Assembly (NCBI GenBank): GCA_030770425.1
Contig: JASJFT010000072.1
Coordinates: 1 to 64,000, forward strand
Origin: Darksidea phi
Lineage: Eukaryota; Ascomycota; Dothideomycetes; Pleosporales; Lentitheciaceae
Direction of reading: 5' to 3'
DNA: 64,000 bases
Numbering within the stretch: the first letter of the stretch is position 1; every line of letters begins with the position of its first letter. The position numbers and the translations under genes were made by a program. The notes below the pieces were generated by a model that saw only the letters and a program-made list of their open reading frames with translations, was not told where the DNA came from and ran no database searches. This document shows, in pieces, positions 46,681 to 59,060 of this stretch.

Positions 46681-48316
46681 AATAGAACCTTACTGGGGGG
46701 CCTCGCGTTAGAAGTCCTTACGACATTATTCTTGTAGGCAATATAGCTGGAGAAGGACCAGTAGGGACGGGAGAGCGCTAACTTACGTCAAGTCTCAGGA
46801 AATCAATAGCGGTGCTCCACGAAACAGTCCTGGCGAACTGGATGGAATGACAATAAAGCCTGGTGGTCGAAAGGCGGGGTCAGGCTGTCTTTTGGGCAGA
46901 CGTCGATTATCGAGCGCACAGGCCATAGAGACCTTTAACCAATTGCATGAGCCATAACGCACTGCCCCCACAACAGCAAGGGGCTGAAATGCGCGGCCTC
47001 TCAGTTAATATAACCATGCCATGAACGGATTGGCCCAGGGAGCCACCGCACAGACGAATTTGTATGGAAACGTACCGACGAGCGAGTTAAACCGTTTATT
47101 GGTTTGGAGCGGGCACCTTACTCCATTAGAGTACATGAAAATGCACTTCGCGCGAACTGGGAGGGCGACGGCCCGCACATTTCAGCCCCTTGCCTAACTT
47201 ATCGGCCGGATTTACCACAGTAAGCGAGTTCAGCCGCTTCCCAAAGGTCCTATCAAGCGGGGGGTTAGGACCTTGGCTATACTGGGCATAGCTTGTGGCG
47301 TTCCCATATCAGCTGGAGTGGCATTTATCCGGTTGTAGGTCGTAGTATCTGCATCAAAGTAGCCAACCACTAGCGAACCTCAACCTGAGACCAAGGGCAA
47401 GGTTGACTTACCAACCTGGACTGTCGGGATGGGGCTGCCTCATTAGTTGATATACATGCACGTCGAGCCGCAATAGGTAAGGGCCTGTTCGGTACAGAGC
47501 TTCAGTTTACCGTCAGATTGACCTCAGAAGGAGCTGGTGGCGTACAGGGGGTTGGGTTAGTGTTTGCGCTAGATTTATTAGTCACTGACGAGTTATCTGA
47601 AATCCTGTTCGGTAGGCCCAGAACGCCAACTTTCAGATACATATATAGCGAAAATCAAACCTCCTACTAACCTGATGTTACCCACCGATCGGCGCGCTAT
47701 TTCTATAACTGATATAACGCCTATTACTAATAAGCGGCTTGTTGAAAGAGGTAAGTACTGCTATAACGCTGCCTATTAACCCGGTAAGGGCAGCAGCTGT
47801 AGAGGAGTCGATTCGGGGTATACCAGGGACTTAATACTATACTAAGACTAGTAAGAATTGACGACAGAGATAACGACGGCTGGCTCTAACGGTTAGGGCT
47901 AGAGCCGAGTCAAAGTTGACGGGCTTACGGTACCTCTCGACTACTAGAAAACTTCTAGAGGCTCTAGATCGCTTAATAAGGTTAAATATAGGTTATATAA
48001 GTACTAGTAGGGGTTTTAAATTACCTTATTTTATATTGAATGTAACACCTCCAGAAGCCCGTACCGAACACGCCCTAATTTGTTCAGCGTATCCCCTAGT
48101 TCTAACCCAAATCCGACCATCAGGAAATCGCGTAAATTCGGTTAATCATTCCATGGACGTATAGTTAGCCACATTGGGCTCGATTAGTTGCTGACGGGGC
48201 AACTCCGTGGAGATAGCCATAGCTAGAGTTGAAGGTCTCGACACCCAAGAATGCACCGGTGAGCGTTCAGTGGTTGCGGAAGCTCGGTGTTGCCAAATAA
48301 TAATATACGTTAATTG
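46681..48316. other. Intergenic, 1.6 kb, partly RIP-like
   Basis: No gene is supported. At about 47.64-48.03 kb the composition becomes TpA-rich with tracts such as gcctattactaataagcggc, suggesting a mildly RIP-affected repeat fragment. The remainder is unremarkable. Confidence 0.45.
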
Positions 48317-51300
48317 CTACAAGATGAGAGGTCCTCCGCTATACGGGAGACAGTTGGGGTCGGAGACCTGGTAGACAAAATCGTCAATGTTGTGTTGAAG
48401 GTCAAGGATGTCGCCTACGTCGCAGCAAGCGCTGATCCCATTCATGCGGGGATCCCTGTGGCTGGGATTTGCGTACTCCTGCCAGTGGGTGGTTTCGCAC
48501 AAGCATTTTTCCACAGAAATACTGATTTCTTTATTCAGCTCATTACAGGCGACTCTGAAGAGCGTGAGTCTGCTCTCAAGGGTTTAGAATTGATTGCAGA
48601 TTTAGTCGACCTTTATTCGGAAGTAGAGAGGACATATCCCAAGTTAGACGAGAGCAGGTTGACGAAGAAATTCTTCAAAAACTGGAGAATCTTTACTTCC
48701 AAACCCTGGAGTTTCTCGCGAGAGCGGCGTGCTCTTTTGACAAAAAAAAAACAATCAAGAGGATCGCTGAAAGCATCCTGAAAGTCCAAGACTGGGCAGG
48801 CAAACTCGAAATGATCAAGGCTTCTGATAAGGATTGGCGAGAGTTTGCCAATAAAGTAAACTAGAAAGCACAACGAACTGGAATGGAGGTCATTAACGAG
48901 TTAGTGCAAAAGCAGACGCATAATATGGAGAAGCTTCTTACGGAATTCAAACTGCACTCGGATAGAAGCAGGAAGGTTATCTCGTGGGTGTCAACTGTTG
49001 ACGTCGAAGGTGATCATGACCGGGTCAGGGACAAGCTTGGAGTCTGGTATCAGAATTCCGGTCAATGGCTTCGACCGAGATACAACGCATGGATAGCATC
49101 AACTAACAAGCCGACTCTATGGCTAATCGGTTCAGGTACGTAGCGAACATTCTCGTTCATTTATAGCAACGTTTGCTTACCACTCTAAAATTATTATTGG
49201 GACGGGGAAAAGCTCTCCAGTATAAGGTCCAGGTGTCCATTTTAAGAGTGCCGATGGTGAGGCTGATGGCACATATTAGATCCCATGTCATTGAATGGCG
49301 TTTGAAGGACATCCAAGCAACCGCCGAAGAACGAGTAGCGTATTTTTACTGTTCTGGGAAAGACGGTCAACGGACTACATCGAGAGATGTCATATGCAGC
49401 CTGATAGCTCAGGTTGCTTGGTCTTCAGATCGGTCCTCAGTCTCTGCATTGATCGAAGCCGAATACGCGGACGGCTATGGCCAACGGAGCAAGTTTACTG
49501 AGGACTTGCTTGCTCGTCTTACCTCATCCTACCGACGTACGACGATAGTCATTGACGCGTTAGACGAATGTGAAGAGTAAGAGAGACTCCTTCTGATGCT
49601 TCAGACAGTTTCGACTGATTCCGATGGGCAAGTCGGATTCTTTTCTCGAGCCGACCCAACGTTGACCTCACCGTTTTCCCTCGTCGGGACAAAGCAGAGC
49701 TTAATGCCGAAAAAGGATTGACAGCCGCGGGCATGGAGACATATCCGTACATAAGTGAAGGAGCGAGTAGCGATAAAAATAGGCTATCCGATCCTTGGAG
49801 GCAAATTCCCAGACCTGGAGAACAGGCTCATTGAAACGTTGACACTTCGAGCTCAAGGAATGTGAGTTGGCGTCTATCATCCTGATAATGTGCTTTCGCC
49901 GCTGACAGTGTGTCGGAACTTCAGGTTCAGATGGGCTGAGCTGCAGCTGGCGAGGTTTTTCTCCAGAAATGCTGGGAGGCGTACGTCAGAGGATGTGGAA
50001 GATGCTCTTGCCAAGCTGACGGTAGAGGTCGGAGATCCGGATTTAGACAAAGTATACTCCCAAATATTCGACATGAACACAGAAGCCGAAACAAGAAGCC
50101 GAGATATGGCCGTAAGAGCATTTCAATGGATGATGTACGCGCAATGACTTTTAAGGGTTTTCGAACTTGCAGAAGCGGCAGCTGCTGGCGAAAGCGAAAA
50201 GACCAAACAACAGGCCGATGTCGAATACATATTGCAGATTTGCAGCAATTTCATCATCGCGGATGCATCGGGCAGAGCTCAATTCGCACACCTTTCGGTT
50301 CGGGAATACTTGGAGAAACGGCGAAGCAACGGGATTGAGGAATTTACTCAAGGTCGGATATACAGAGCAGTTGCAGAGACTTGCATCTCTTACCTACTCG
50401 ATCCTCCAGTTCCCATCAGTGACATTAAGGATTTCGAGTATGGTCTCGCAAGTTACTCACTGTTGTATTGGGCTGTCCATTGGGAAAGATCGATTGACAA
50501 CAGAGGATCGGGTTCTCTGGGGGAGCTGTATGCCACTTTTATTTCAGACGAAAAGAAAGGGTCCCCTTTAATGAATTGGGTTGAGGTACTTCCCAAGGTG
50601 GAGGAAGCTCTATCGTGGCCAAGCTATTCTTACTGGACTGAGCCAACGTTACGCGATAGACTACAGGATTCTTTTTCCTCGTCGACTCCATTCTTTGCTG
50701 CATGCGCCTGAGGATTCATTGAGATCCTTTACAAATCATTGGCTGATCCGAACAGTTCGCAGATGGGGTCGAATGACTGGGGAAGGTCTGGCTTAAATGT
50801 TGCCTGTAGTTACAGACAAGACGCGGTTGTACAGTTGCTGATAAGGAAAGTAGAAGACGAAGAAGACGAAGACGGAGCTTCTGTCACGGTAGAAGATCTG
50901 GGAGCCGCAGTTCAATCTGGGGGCGAAACGATAATCAAAAGCCTACTGGAACATGGCATAAATGTAAATGAGGTCGACAGTCGCGGAGAAACAGCGCTTT
51001 TAGATGCTGTACAACTAGGAAACTGTTCTACAGCGCGCTTGCTGCTCGAAATGGTGCTGATACGAAAGTTACATGTCCTTATGTAGATCGAGGTGGTGAT
51101 GCTGGCGGTTTCTATGGCATCTACGAAACTGCCGCTGCCTTGCACATAGCCGCTGGCCAAGGAAATTTGCAAATGGTGAAATTGCTAATCGAGTACGGAG
51201 CAGATGTCAAACAACGTTGTCATTAGGGAAGGGGAACGACTCCGCTGTCTTGGGCTCTCACAATTGGTAAAGAAGAGGTGGCTAAAGTGCTGATTGAGAA

Positions 51301-52919
51301 AGAGAAGGGACTTGCGGGAACAGCTGCCCTACACTGGGCGTTGACAGAGATATTATATCAGACTGCTGAGCATGGAGATGAAAAGGCGGTGTTGCAAATA
51401 TTGAACAGAAGGGCAGACGTAAATGCAAAAGACGAGGAAGGTCGAACAGCACTTCATGCAACATGCCGATACGGAAAGACCGAGATCACAAGACTGTTGC
51501 TAGACCATGGAGCGGATGTCCATATCAGAAATAGATCCAGGAGAACCGCACTCCACCTGTGCTTGCCGAGCTATGGAGACATTGCACAACTGTTACTAGA
51601 ACATGGAGTAGACGTTAATGCAAGGGATGACGAGGGGAGAACGGCATTGCACGAAGCAGCAAAGGGTGGAATTGGGTGTGTAGTGTTGTTGGTAGAGAAT
51701 GGGGCAGATGTGCAAGCGAAAGATTTCAACGGAACAACAGCACTACATGAAGCTGCGAGAACAGCATCTGCCGAGACGATAGATATATTACTGCAAAGAG
51801 GCGCTGATATCACTTCTGAGACAAGTGATGGATGGACAGCACTTCACTTCGCAGCCAAGAGGAATATGGTCGAGACGATGGAGCTGTTGCTTCAAAATGG
51901 TGCTGAGATTAGTGCTGAGACCGGTGACGGATGGACAGCACTTCACTTTGCAGCAGCAAATGGAAGCGAAGGAGGAGTAGACTTCCTTCTCCAGCAAGCT
52001 GGTATCAACCCAGACCCAAAGAACAAGGATGGACATACACCCTTGTCATTGGCTGTTCGCAAGGATGAAGGATCTGTAGTCCAACTACTACTTGAGCATG
52101 GTGGCGTCACTTGGGGTTCAAAGGGCGAAAACAATTATCTATGGCGGCCGATTGAGTATGGCGAGGCAAAGTTGGTATTGCAATTGATGGAATGCGGGGA
52201 GATGAACGTCGAAGAGACGGATTCGGACAAACTTCGTGCAGATGGAAGCTATTGCAACACATTACTACACAAGGTGGCCTATGACGGCTGGATCGCACTG
52301 ATTCGATGGCTTTTGGGCAAGGGCTGGGACATCAATGCGGTAAACTCCAAAGGGAATACTCCTCTTCATACTGCAGTCATGTCTGCAATCTTGTTTCCCG
52401 ATGATATGGTTGAAAGGGCTATGGAGGTTGTTTCCCTAATACTCAATTCAGGAGCAGATGTAGATGCGAAAGGTATGGGAGGAGACGGCATTGCATATGA
52501 TGGCCCAATAGGTATACAGGTCACAGAAGCTACTCCCATTGCTTCAACTATTCCTTGCAAAAGGAGCCGATATCAATGCCAAGAATACGTAGGGATCGAC
52601 TCCGCTAATGCAGTCTATGCGTTCGTGGACGGATTCGGAGGTGCCTCGGATCCTTCTAGAAGCAAGAGCTGATGTTGACATTCAACGAAATAATGGGGAC
52701 ACAGCACTGCACATTGCTGCTGATTGGTCAGAGGATGACGGAGGAGAGGCCCTTTTGAAGCATGGAGCGGATAAAACATTGAAGAACAACGATGGGAAAA
52801 CACCACTAGATATTTGGACTAGTAAGCGTCGTCGTCGGCCACGTTCTCGCCGTCGACGTCGGTCCTGCTCTGAATCGAGCAGGCATGAGAGCCCCGTAGA
52901 ATCTTCTTGCTTCCAGTAG
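48317..52919 (+). pseudogene. Disrupted NACHT-ankyrin NLR-type gene
   Basis: Domains appear in the right order but in several frames. They are: a NACHT N-terminal region (HAGIPVAGICVLLPVGGF; 48.3-48.65 kb); continuation EILQKLENLYFQTLEFLARA in another frame; a P-loop region (GTGKSS at about 49.2 kb) immediately followed by a stop; a NACHT core with YFYCSGKDGQRTTSRDV and TTIVIDALDECEE (Walker B-like; 49.5 kb); a winged-helix-like part (FAHLSVREYLEKR; 50.3 kb); and about ten ankyrin repeats (50.8-52.85 kb), including the long open stretch 51278-52672. Interruptions include TAG at about 48.86 kb, TAA after DECEE (49577), TAG at 51.22 kb and a frameshift plus TAG at about 52.57 kb. No initiating ATG is seen. 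NLRs of this kind act in non-self recognition; this copy is broken. Confidence 0.85.
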
Positions 52920-53106
52920 GTGGTGTAGAACAAGCACAGGCTTGGAAATAATGACGGGCTGCTACGCCTCCGATCAGGACGTTACAAGTATTGATTTGCA
53001 TATTCGAATCCCACAGATGTAGCTTCCTAAATCGCACTGCAAAAGCTGCAATACTTGCTACGTCTCAAAGGCATGTTTACTATTCATATCCAATTAGTAT
53101 TTGTTT

Positions 53107-53169
53107 TGGATTTGTATAGTGGGAGTCTCTTTTATAAGGTCCGTACGAAATATAGTAGGAGTTTATACA
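53107..53169 (+). repeat. Dispersed repeat, inverted relative to 58816-58876
   Basis: The stretch from TGGATTTGTATAGTGGGAGT through GGTCCGTACGAAATATAGTA to GGAGTTTATAC matches the reverse complement of 58816-58876, with scattered C/T-type differences and a two-base indel. Confidence 0.85.
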
Positions 53170-53182
53170 GAGCAGAGAAAAT

Positions 53183-53234
53183 CTTTTTGGATTATTCCAC
53201 GAGTTTGACGACGCGATGACTGCTATTCGTTCGA
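53183..53234 (+). repeat. Dispersed 48-52 bp repeat, copy 1
   Basis: Core ATTATTCCACGAGTTTGACG then ACGCGATGACTGCTATTC. It matches 57350-57400 (inverted) and 59008-59060 (direct). It may be part of a terminal region of a degraded transposable element. Confidence 0.85.
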
Positions 53235-53732
53235 TAGCAGAGGCAATATACCTATATAATAATAGGGCTATAGAGCTTTTGTCGTGTATGGGTATACCGT
53301 AGGTAGGAGGGAGGGGATCGCGACCTGTAGTCGGCAGGGTGGGAAAGGTAGTAGGATAGCCGTCGTATATTCGTTCTATGAGTACTCTGGTGTAGGGTCA
53401 TGTGATGATGTCCGACAGACTGTCGGACGGCGGCCTTATAGGCCCCTGCTTACATACATCCAGCCCCGAGAGCAGATCGGGTCGGGCCTACCTCATACAC
53501 CACGCTACATATAGACTATTAATTATAAAAGACTAATAAGGTAGTATTTAAATAATTAGGTATCTTTAGTAGTAAAGCTTAATGAATAACTATTGTATTT
53601 CTGTTTAGTCAGGGCCATTTTCGCTCCCTGATAAACATACTAAGCCTAGAACTAAACGCGAAGTTTTCGTATAAATCGCCTTAGCTATCGCTTAAGAGAA
53701 GATACTAAATTATCGCTGAGGAGCTAGGCTCT

Positions 53733-54320
53733 CTAATCCACTTCCCGCCCTTGGCAGACTAACGCTCTTCGGTGAGAACGATTTCCCCGCATGCAGGAAC
53801 GAACTACCCAACCCAGACCGACCAGTATTTTAGGTAACGTTACAAGGGGCACTGACTCCAGAGAACACGCAGTCTCTGGCCCCATCCTACTAACGCTCCG
53901 GAAGAAGAGATAAAATCGGGATGACCAATTTCCAGCACGCGTTGTCACCGTTGCGCACTTTCTCTCATCAAGCTTATAGCCTCCCCATCTCGGCTCTGTC
54001 CTTTCCATGTGAAGGCAAGATTGATTATGCTGGCCAGCATGTCTTGATGGTTCGCTCCCAGCTTCTCCTTCCGAATCTCCATCACTCGCACGCCAGTTTC
54101 TTCTGCTTCATCCCATGGTCCGCTCTCATAATGTCCGTATCTCCACATTGGATTCATCCGTAATTGCCAATATTTATCAGCAACATCAGAGTCCATTGCG
54201 AAACGGACATGTGGCAAGTACGTCCTCTTGATGCTTCTGTCCTCGTGTTTGTGGTCACGAGGCGATTTCAGCTGAATTTCAGCCGCACCTCTTGGCAGGG
54301 GTCGTGAATCTATAAAATGC
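53733..54320 (-). pseudogene. TPR (kinesin-light-chain type) repeat fragment
   Basis: The minus strand reads RVMEIRKEKLGANHQDMLAS followed by IINLAFTWKGQSRDGEAISL, a near-consensus TPR of the fungal NB-ARC/TPR type (x-E-K-L-G-x-x-H-P-x-x-L-x-S-x-x-N-L-A). The preceding stretch contains a less typical repeat-like part (YWQLRMNPMWRYG). The frame ends shortly after LMRESAQR and then runs into frame-changed, stop-containing sequence at 53.73-53.95 kb. No nucleotide-binding domain is nearby, so this is probably a relic of a larger NLR-like or TPR gene rather than a functional small protein. Confidence 0.6.
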
Positions 54321-54397
54321 ATAGACTGCCTCTCCCTGCGCCGATCTTCTCCTTCACCGGGTATGGCGTACGAAGTATATTGAATCTGATCGTCAAG

Positions 54398-57208
54398 ATG
54401 GTGTTTTTCATGTTTGGGCCCAGCTATGATGCCTGGGCATTGGGCAACGAGGTGTGGACCGCATGGAGCGATGACCTCGATCCTGGACTCAAGAAGCTTT
54501 TTGAAGACTCCGAGCTCAACGGAGACAACATCGACTGGGTTTCTACCGCCGCCGATGGCAAGATTTACATGCCTTTCTTTCCGAAGGTTCAGGGTTATGG
54601 GGGTCTTTACGTGGACAAATCTGTCGGTGCAACTTCCGGTGAGCTCCCCTCCAGAATATCAGGAATTCAGTCACGGCTAACCAATTCCAGTTTACAGAAC
54701 TCAGGATCCCACCCTTTTAGCGGATACGAAACCTGTTGCACTGGACAACTGGGGTATACAGACTCGAACTGTCGAACATATCAGCTTCTCCTCCGGTGGA
54801 GGCTGGGTTGTGGCATACAGCGACGGTACACTGCGAGTCTCCTCGACCGGAACTTTCCCAGACGCGTTTCACAACAACCTCAAGGGGCTCTTGAAAACAA
54901 GAGGATGTATGCATCCGCAGGAGACTACCATCAAATATGTCTTCTTCGGAGCGGGCGATACATTCGTGGTCCAGATGAAGAATGGGCCGGTCATGACGTT
55001 CGGAATCCCATCTGGTCTGAAAGATGCTATTCTTGAGGCCAATGAGCGAGAGCAAATGCTTACAAAGAGTACGGTTCTCTGCCCCTGGGATTCGCGCTTC
55101 TACTTTGCACATTTCCAGCCTTGGGACCGTTGGTCCATGGCATCCGGGCATTTTTCATGGAACATATGGCCAAACGGCCGGCTTTCCGACATTGTCCTGC
55201 GAGAAGTACTAGAGTATCAAGTACCGGCCTCCTTTGACGCAGTAGTGCCATTTAATCAACCTCCGCCGCCTCTTGGACAATCGAACGGTTCAACACCGGC
55301 CGCGGCTTCTAAGCCAAAGCCAACCGCTGGGCCCAAATCCCAACCGCCCAAGGTCACTCCGCCAAAACCGACTGCACCGGCTGCAAAGGGCAGTAACCCG
55401 TTTAGAAAGGCAGCTACCAAGAACAACCCAACGCTGGATCCTAGATCTATTTTCTCTGGGGAGGAAATTCAAATGTTTGAGGCCGAGTTCCGCGAGCTGG
55501 AGGCCGATGGTTCAGGGAAAATTGACGCTGATAACGCAGTTCTGTTCCTTTCCAGTTGCGCTGAGAATATTGGAGGGGTAACCAACGACATGCTTAGACA
55601 ACTGTGGGATAAGGTGGACAAGGACAATAGTGGTGATCTGGACTTCGAGGAGTTCGTGCATGCAATCGCACTACTAAAGAACCTACAAGATGGAGAAATC
55701 TCGAACGATGACATCTCGCCTTCTGCAGCTGTCAAGACTGAAGAGGACTTAATCGACCTGCCCATAGATCCACCTCCCGCCTACAGTAGTTCCGTACCTT
55801 CAACCACCAATGACGCCACGAGCCGTGCCCCTGTGGCCACCCGAGACATTAACAACATCCTGATCTGCGATCTCTGCTGCTCCACCATCACCGAACTAGC
55901 CTACTCCTGCAACCAATGCAACGACTGGGACATGTGCCGAAGATGCCACGACAGCGGCAAAACCTGTCCCGGCGCACACGCTCTTACCCTCACGAAGATC
56001 CAGCTGGGAGTGGACCTTGAGGACGCGCTCAGTGGCATGAACCTCAATGGCAGAAAACAGGGCCAAAACAATCCCAAGAATAGCGGTGGGGGAAGTAGCG
56101 AGAGTTGCAACCGAGAAAATGACGATGCCCAGCTCAAGGATTCCCTCATGGCGTCGATCATCACAGAGAAGCCAAACGTCAGATGGGACGATGTCGCTGG
56201 TCTGGAAGCCGCAAAACAGGAACTTCGCAGTGCAGTGGTGTTGCCAATCAAATTTCCAGAGCTGTTCAGTGGCCAGCGCAAGCAAAGGCGTGGAATGTTG
56301 TTGTACGGGCCACCTGGGACGGGCAAGAGTTTCCTGGCCAAGGCTATTGCCACGGAAGTGGAGTCGACGCTCTTCAGCATCTCGGCTAGCGATGTGATGT
56401 CCAAGTGGCTCGGTGACAGCGAAAGGTAAGCTTGCGGTCCAGCAGCAGTGAGATAGTTGACACCCACTAACCCCCTCATCAGACTCATCAAGCAGCTGTT
56501 CAAGCTCGCCCGCGAAAAGAAGCCATCCATCATCTTCATCGACGAAATCGACGCCCTCTGCGGCTCACGCGACGCGCCGGGCGCGAACCCGCATACGCTG
56601 GGCCTCAAGACGGAGCTGCTGGTGCAGATGGACGGCGTGGGCAATGACAACGAGGGCGTGCTGCTGCTCGGCGCGACGAACCTGCCGTGGACGCTGGATC
56701 CCGCGGTGCGACGCCGCTTCCAGCGCAAGATCCACATTCCGCTGCCGGACGAGAAGGCGCGCCGGCAGCTGTTCAAGATCAGCGCGGAGAAGATGGAGGT
56801 GCCGCTGGACAAGGCGGACTACATTGAGCTGGCGAGCATGACAGATGGGTTTTCGGGCAGCGATATTAGCAATGCGTTGCAGGATGCGCTTGATGTGCCG
56901 ATCAAAACGGTACAAAATGCGGGCTTTTACCGGAAGGTGAGTGGTGTCAAGTCCGCCAGGCGTTTGGCCGCTAACGATTGCACCAGGTACAAGAGGATGG
57001 AAAGGAACTGTTCACGCCATGCGAGGGGAGCGATGGAGGTGCAATCAAAATGACATTTATCGATGTACCAAGAGGAAAGCTCAAGGCGCCAGTCGTTCGA
57101 AGAGAGGACATATTTGCTGTTCTCCAGGATGTTAAGGCTTCTGTAAGCCAGGTGGAGATTAAGAAGTGCATGGAATGGACTGAGCAATTCGGATCAGAAG
57201 GTGCTTGA
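54398..57208 (+). CDS. EF-hand/ZZ-finger/Vps4-type AAA ATPase fusion protein
   Basis: Four exons (54398-54638, 54691-56425, 56483-56936, 56987-57208) join exactly to 883 residues; an upstream in-frame ATG at 54317 is possible. In order: an unrecognised N-terminal domain of about 280 residues; a Pro/Lys-rich linker ([20 protein letters not shown]); an EF-hand pair of the EH type with a full Ca-binding loop [12 protein letters not shown]; a ZZ zinc finger ([20 protein letters not shown] then [14 protein letters not shown]); and a C-terminal AAA module with GPPGTGKS (Walker A), [10 protein letters not shown] (Walker B), RRRF arginine fingers and a Vps4-type C-terminal helix ([12 protein letters not shown]). 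True Vps4 starts with an MIT domain, which is missing here. The ATPase part suggests ESCRT-like or remodelling activity; adaptor domains suggest altered targeting. It looks intact. Confidence 0.9.
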
Positions 57209-57349
57209 GGGTCGGACATGATATTCCGTTCTAAAATTATTTGATTATCTCCCTTTGAGCATTACGCTACACCGCACCACATCGTCTATAATTTAAAGGT
57301 GAAGATCGTTATTAAAAATATTTTTATTTCTTCTTTTCAGAAGGAAAGC

Positions 57350-57400
57350 TATCGAATCAGTAGCAACCATCGCGTCGTCAAACTCGCGGAATAACCCCGA
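57350..57400 (-). repeat. Dispersed 48-52 bp repeat, copy 2 (inverted)
   Basis: On the minus strand it reads GGGTTATTCCGCGAGTTTGA then CGACGCGATGGTTGCTA, matching 53183-53234 and 59008-59060. It lies about 150 bases beyond the stop of the AAA ATPase gene. Confidence 0.85.
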
Positions 57401-58273
57401 ACTGTATATATCTAAAGACTAGTACTAATATAATATTCCTATATATATTATAATTGAATAGTTCCCCTCCCCCAGGAGCTTGGGCCACTACCCAGCGTGA
57501 CGTCACGTTGGCTCCTGGGCTAGCTGTGCTTTTCGTGATTCTAATCACCTCATTGTGTTCCAATGTTTCGAAATCGCACGCAACAGATAGTCAAACGCGC
57601 CGACAACGCCGGACCCCCCACGCCACTTCTCAGTCCTCCACTCACCGGCAGCCTCCCCAGCCAGGTATCCCCGTCGCCCTCCGTCTTACCCGTCCCTACC
57701 GGTTTCTCCGCATTCGGCGCAAGGCCTACGCCATCGTTCGTACCGTATCCACTATAGCTACCAGCTCTATCTTCTATATTAGGTACCTGTTCTAGTATCC
57801 ATCTAAGAACGTTAGCTCGTACGCTATTAAGTACCTTCCTTATATAAGCCTCTCTCCTCTAGCGTACGTAGATAATATAACTACCTCTTAATAAAATACC
57901 TATCCTTATTATGCAGGTCCTTGGACAGGAATATATTATAGGTAACTACTAATAGCCATACGAGGATCCTATTACTACTTATTCCTTTAAATATATCCAG
58001 CGTATTGTTAGTTTTGTACTAATAGTTATTATAATCGAGAAGTCCTATTAATAGTACCTCCCGCCTATAGCGCCGGGGATACTCTACTACGATATTCAAA
58101 AGGTTTAGAGTACTATACTCGAATAGTTCATTATACTTTAGTTTATTCTACTAAAGGACTGGGCGAACGATCGTTGGTAAAGATATATAGTTGGCAAGTG
58201 TTAATAGTAAGTTTAAGGAAGAGGTAAGGAAGCTGGCTAGGTATAAGAGATAGATGTTAGGAAGCTAGCTAAA

Positions 58274-58522
58274 GTGATCACGTCAACTGCTTCTGCAGTG
58301 AGAGTTATTTTTCTTTTGTGTGTGCGTGTGCGGCTCAAGAGCCTCATGATCCGTGGATGACTTTGGCTCGCTACCAAGCTTGATAATGACTCTTCTCGTG
58401 ATCGCGTCAACTGCTTCTATAGGGAGAGTATTTTTTCTTTTGTGTGCGCGTGCGACTTAAGAGCCTTCTTATAATCCGTGCTTGATTTTGGCTCGCTACC
58501 AAGCTTGATAATAACTCTTCTC
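58274..58522. repeat. Tandem duplication of a 124-125 bp unit
   Basis: Units 58274-58397 and 58398-58522 both begin GTGATC(A/G)CGTCAACTGCTTC, contain TTTTCTTTTGTGTG(T/C)GCGTG and end AAGCTTGATAATNACTCTTC. Differences are mostly transitions. Confidence 0.92.
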
Positions 58523-58815
58523 AACAACCATGCTTCGAATATGGGCATAAAAGCTGCCTGTGCGAATAGTTTGTTCATCTCTACTTCTCATCGATCGAAT
58601 TGAATCGAATCCGGAAGCTGGCTAAGAATAAGAGATAGATTTAAGTAGGATACTAGTATCATCGTAGGCCATTTTTATACTGTAGGCGGTAGTATATATC
58701 ATTACTTATCGCCTTAATATTCGAAATATCACCTCGTCGCTTACGATCGATAGTACTGTATACAGCTCTAAAGCTCTATTATCGTATATAAGGTAAGGTA
58801 TAGTACCTCTACTAT

Positions 58816-58876
58816 ATACAAACTCCTACTGTATTTCGTACGGACCTTATAAAGACTCCCACTATGCAAATCCAAA
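58816..58876 (-). repeat. Dispersed repeat, inverted partner of 53107-53169
   Basis: Reverse complement of 53107-53169 with few differences. The pair brackets the TPR fragment and the AAA ATPase gene. Confidence 0.85.
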
Positions 58877-59007
58877 TCAAGTAATTGAATAGTTAACGCC
58901 CTCGCAGCCATGCCGTGACGTGAGCCTCAGGCAATCAGGCAATGACTGCAACCAACAACCTTCTTGCGTTTCAACGTATTCGGGACGAAGTCCCTTTTTG
59001 TGTTACC

Positions 59008-59060
59008 TTTTTGGGTTATTCCGCGAGTTTGACAACGCGATGGCTGCTATTCATTCGACC
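59008..59060 (+). repeat. Dispersed 48-52 bp repeat, copy 3
   Basis: Core GGGTTATTCCGCGAGTTTGA then CAACGCGATGGCTGCTATTC, in the same orientation as 53183-53234. Confidence 0.85.

Larger units (their letters stand above)
52920..53732. other. Repeat-bearing intergenic region
   Basis: It contains one copy each of two dispersed repeats (53107-53169 and 53183-53234, listed separately) and a TpA-rich RIP-like patch at about 53.52-53.72 kb. No gene is supported. Confidence 0.5.

Noticed and set aside
57563..57757. Pro-rich 64-codon frame
   Set aside because: It ends at the RIP-like AT patch, has no homology visible by eye, and competes with another frame on the same strand.
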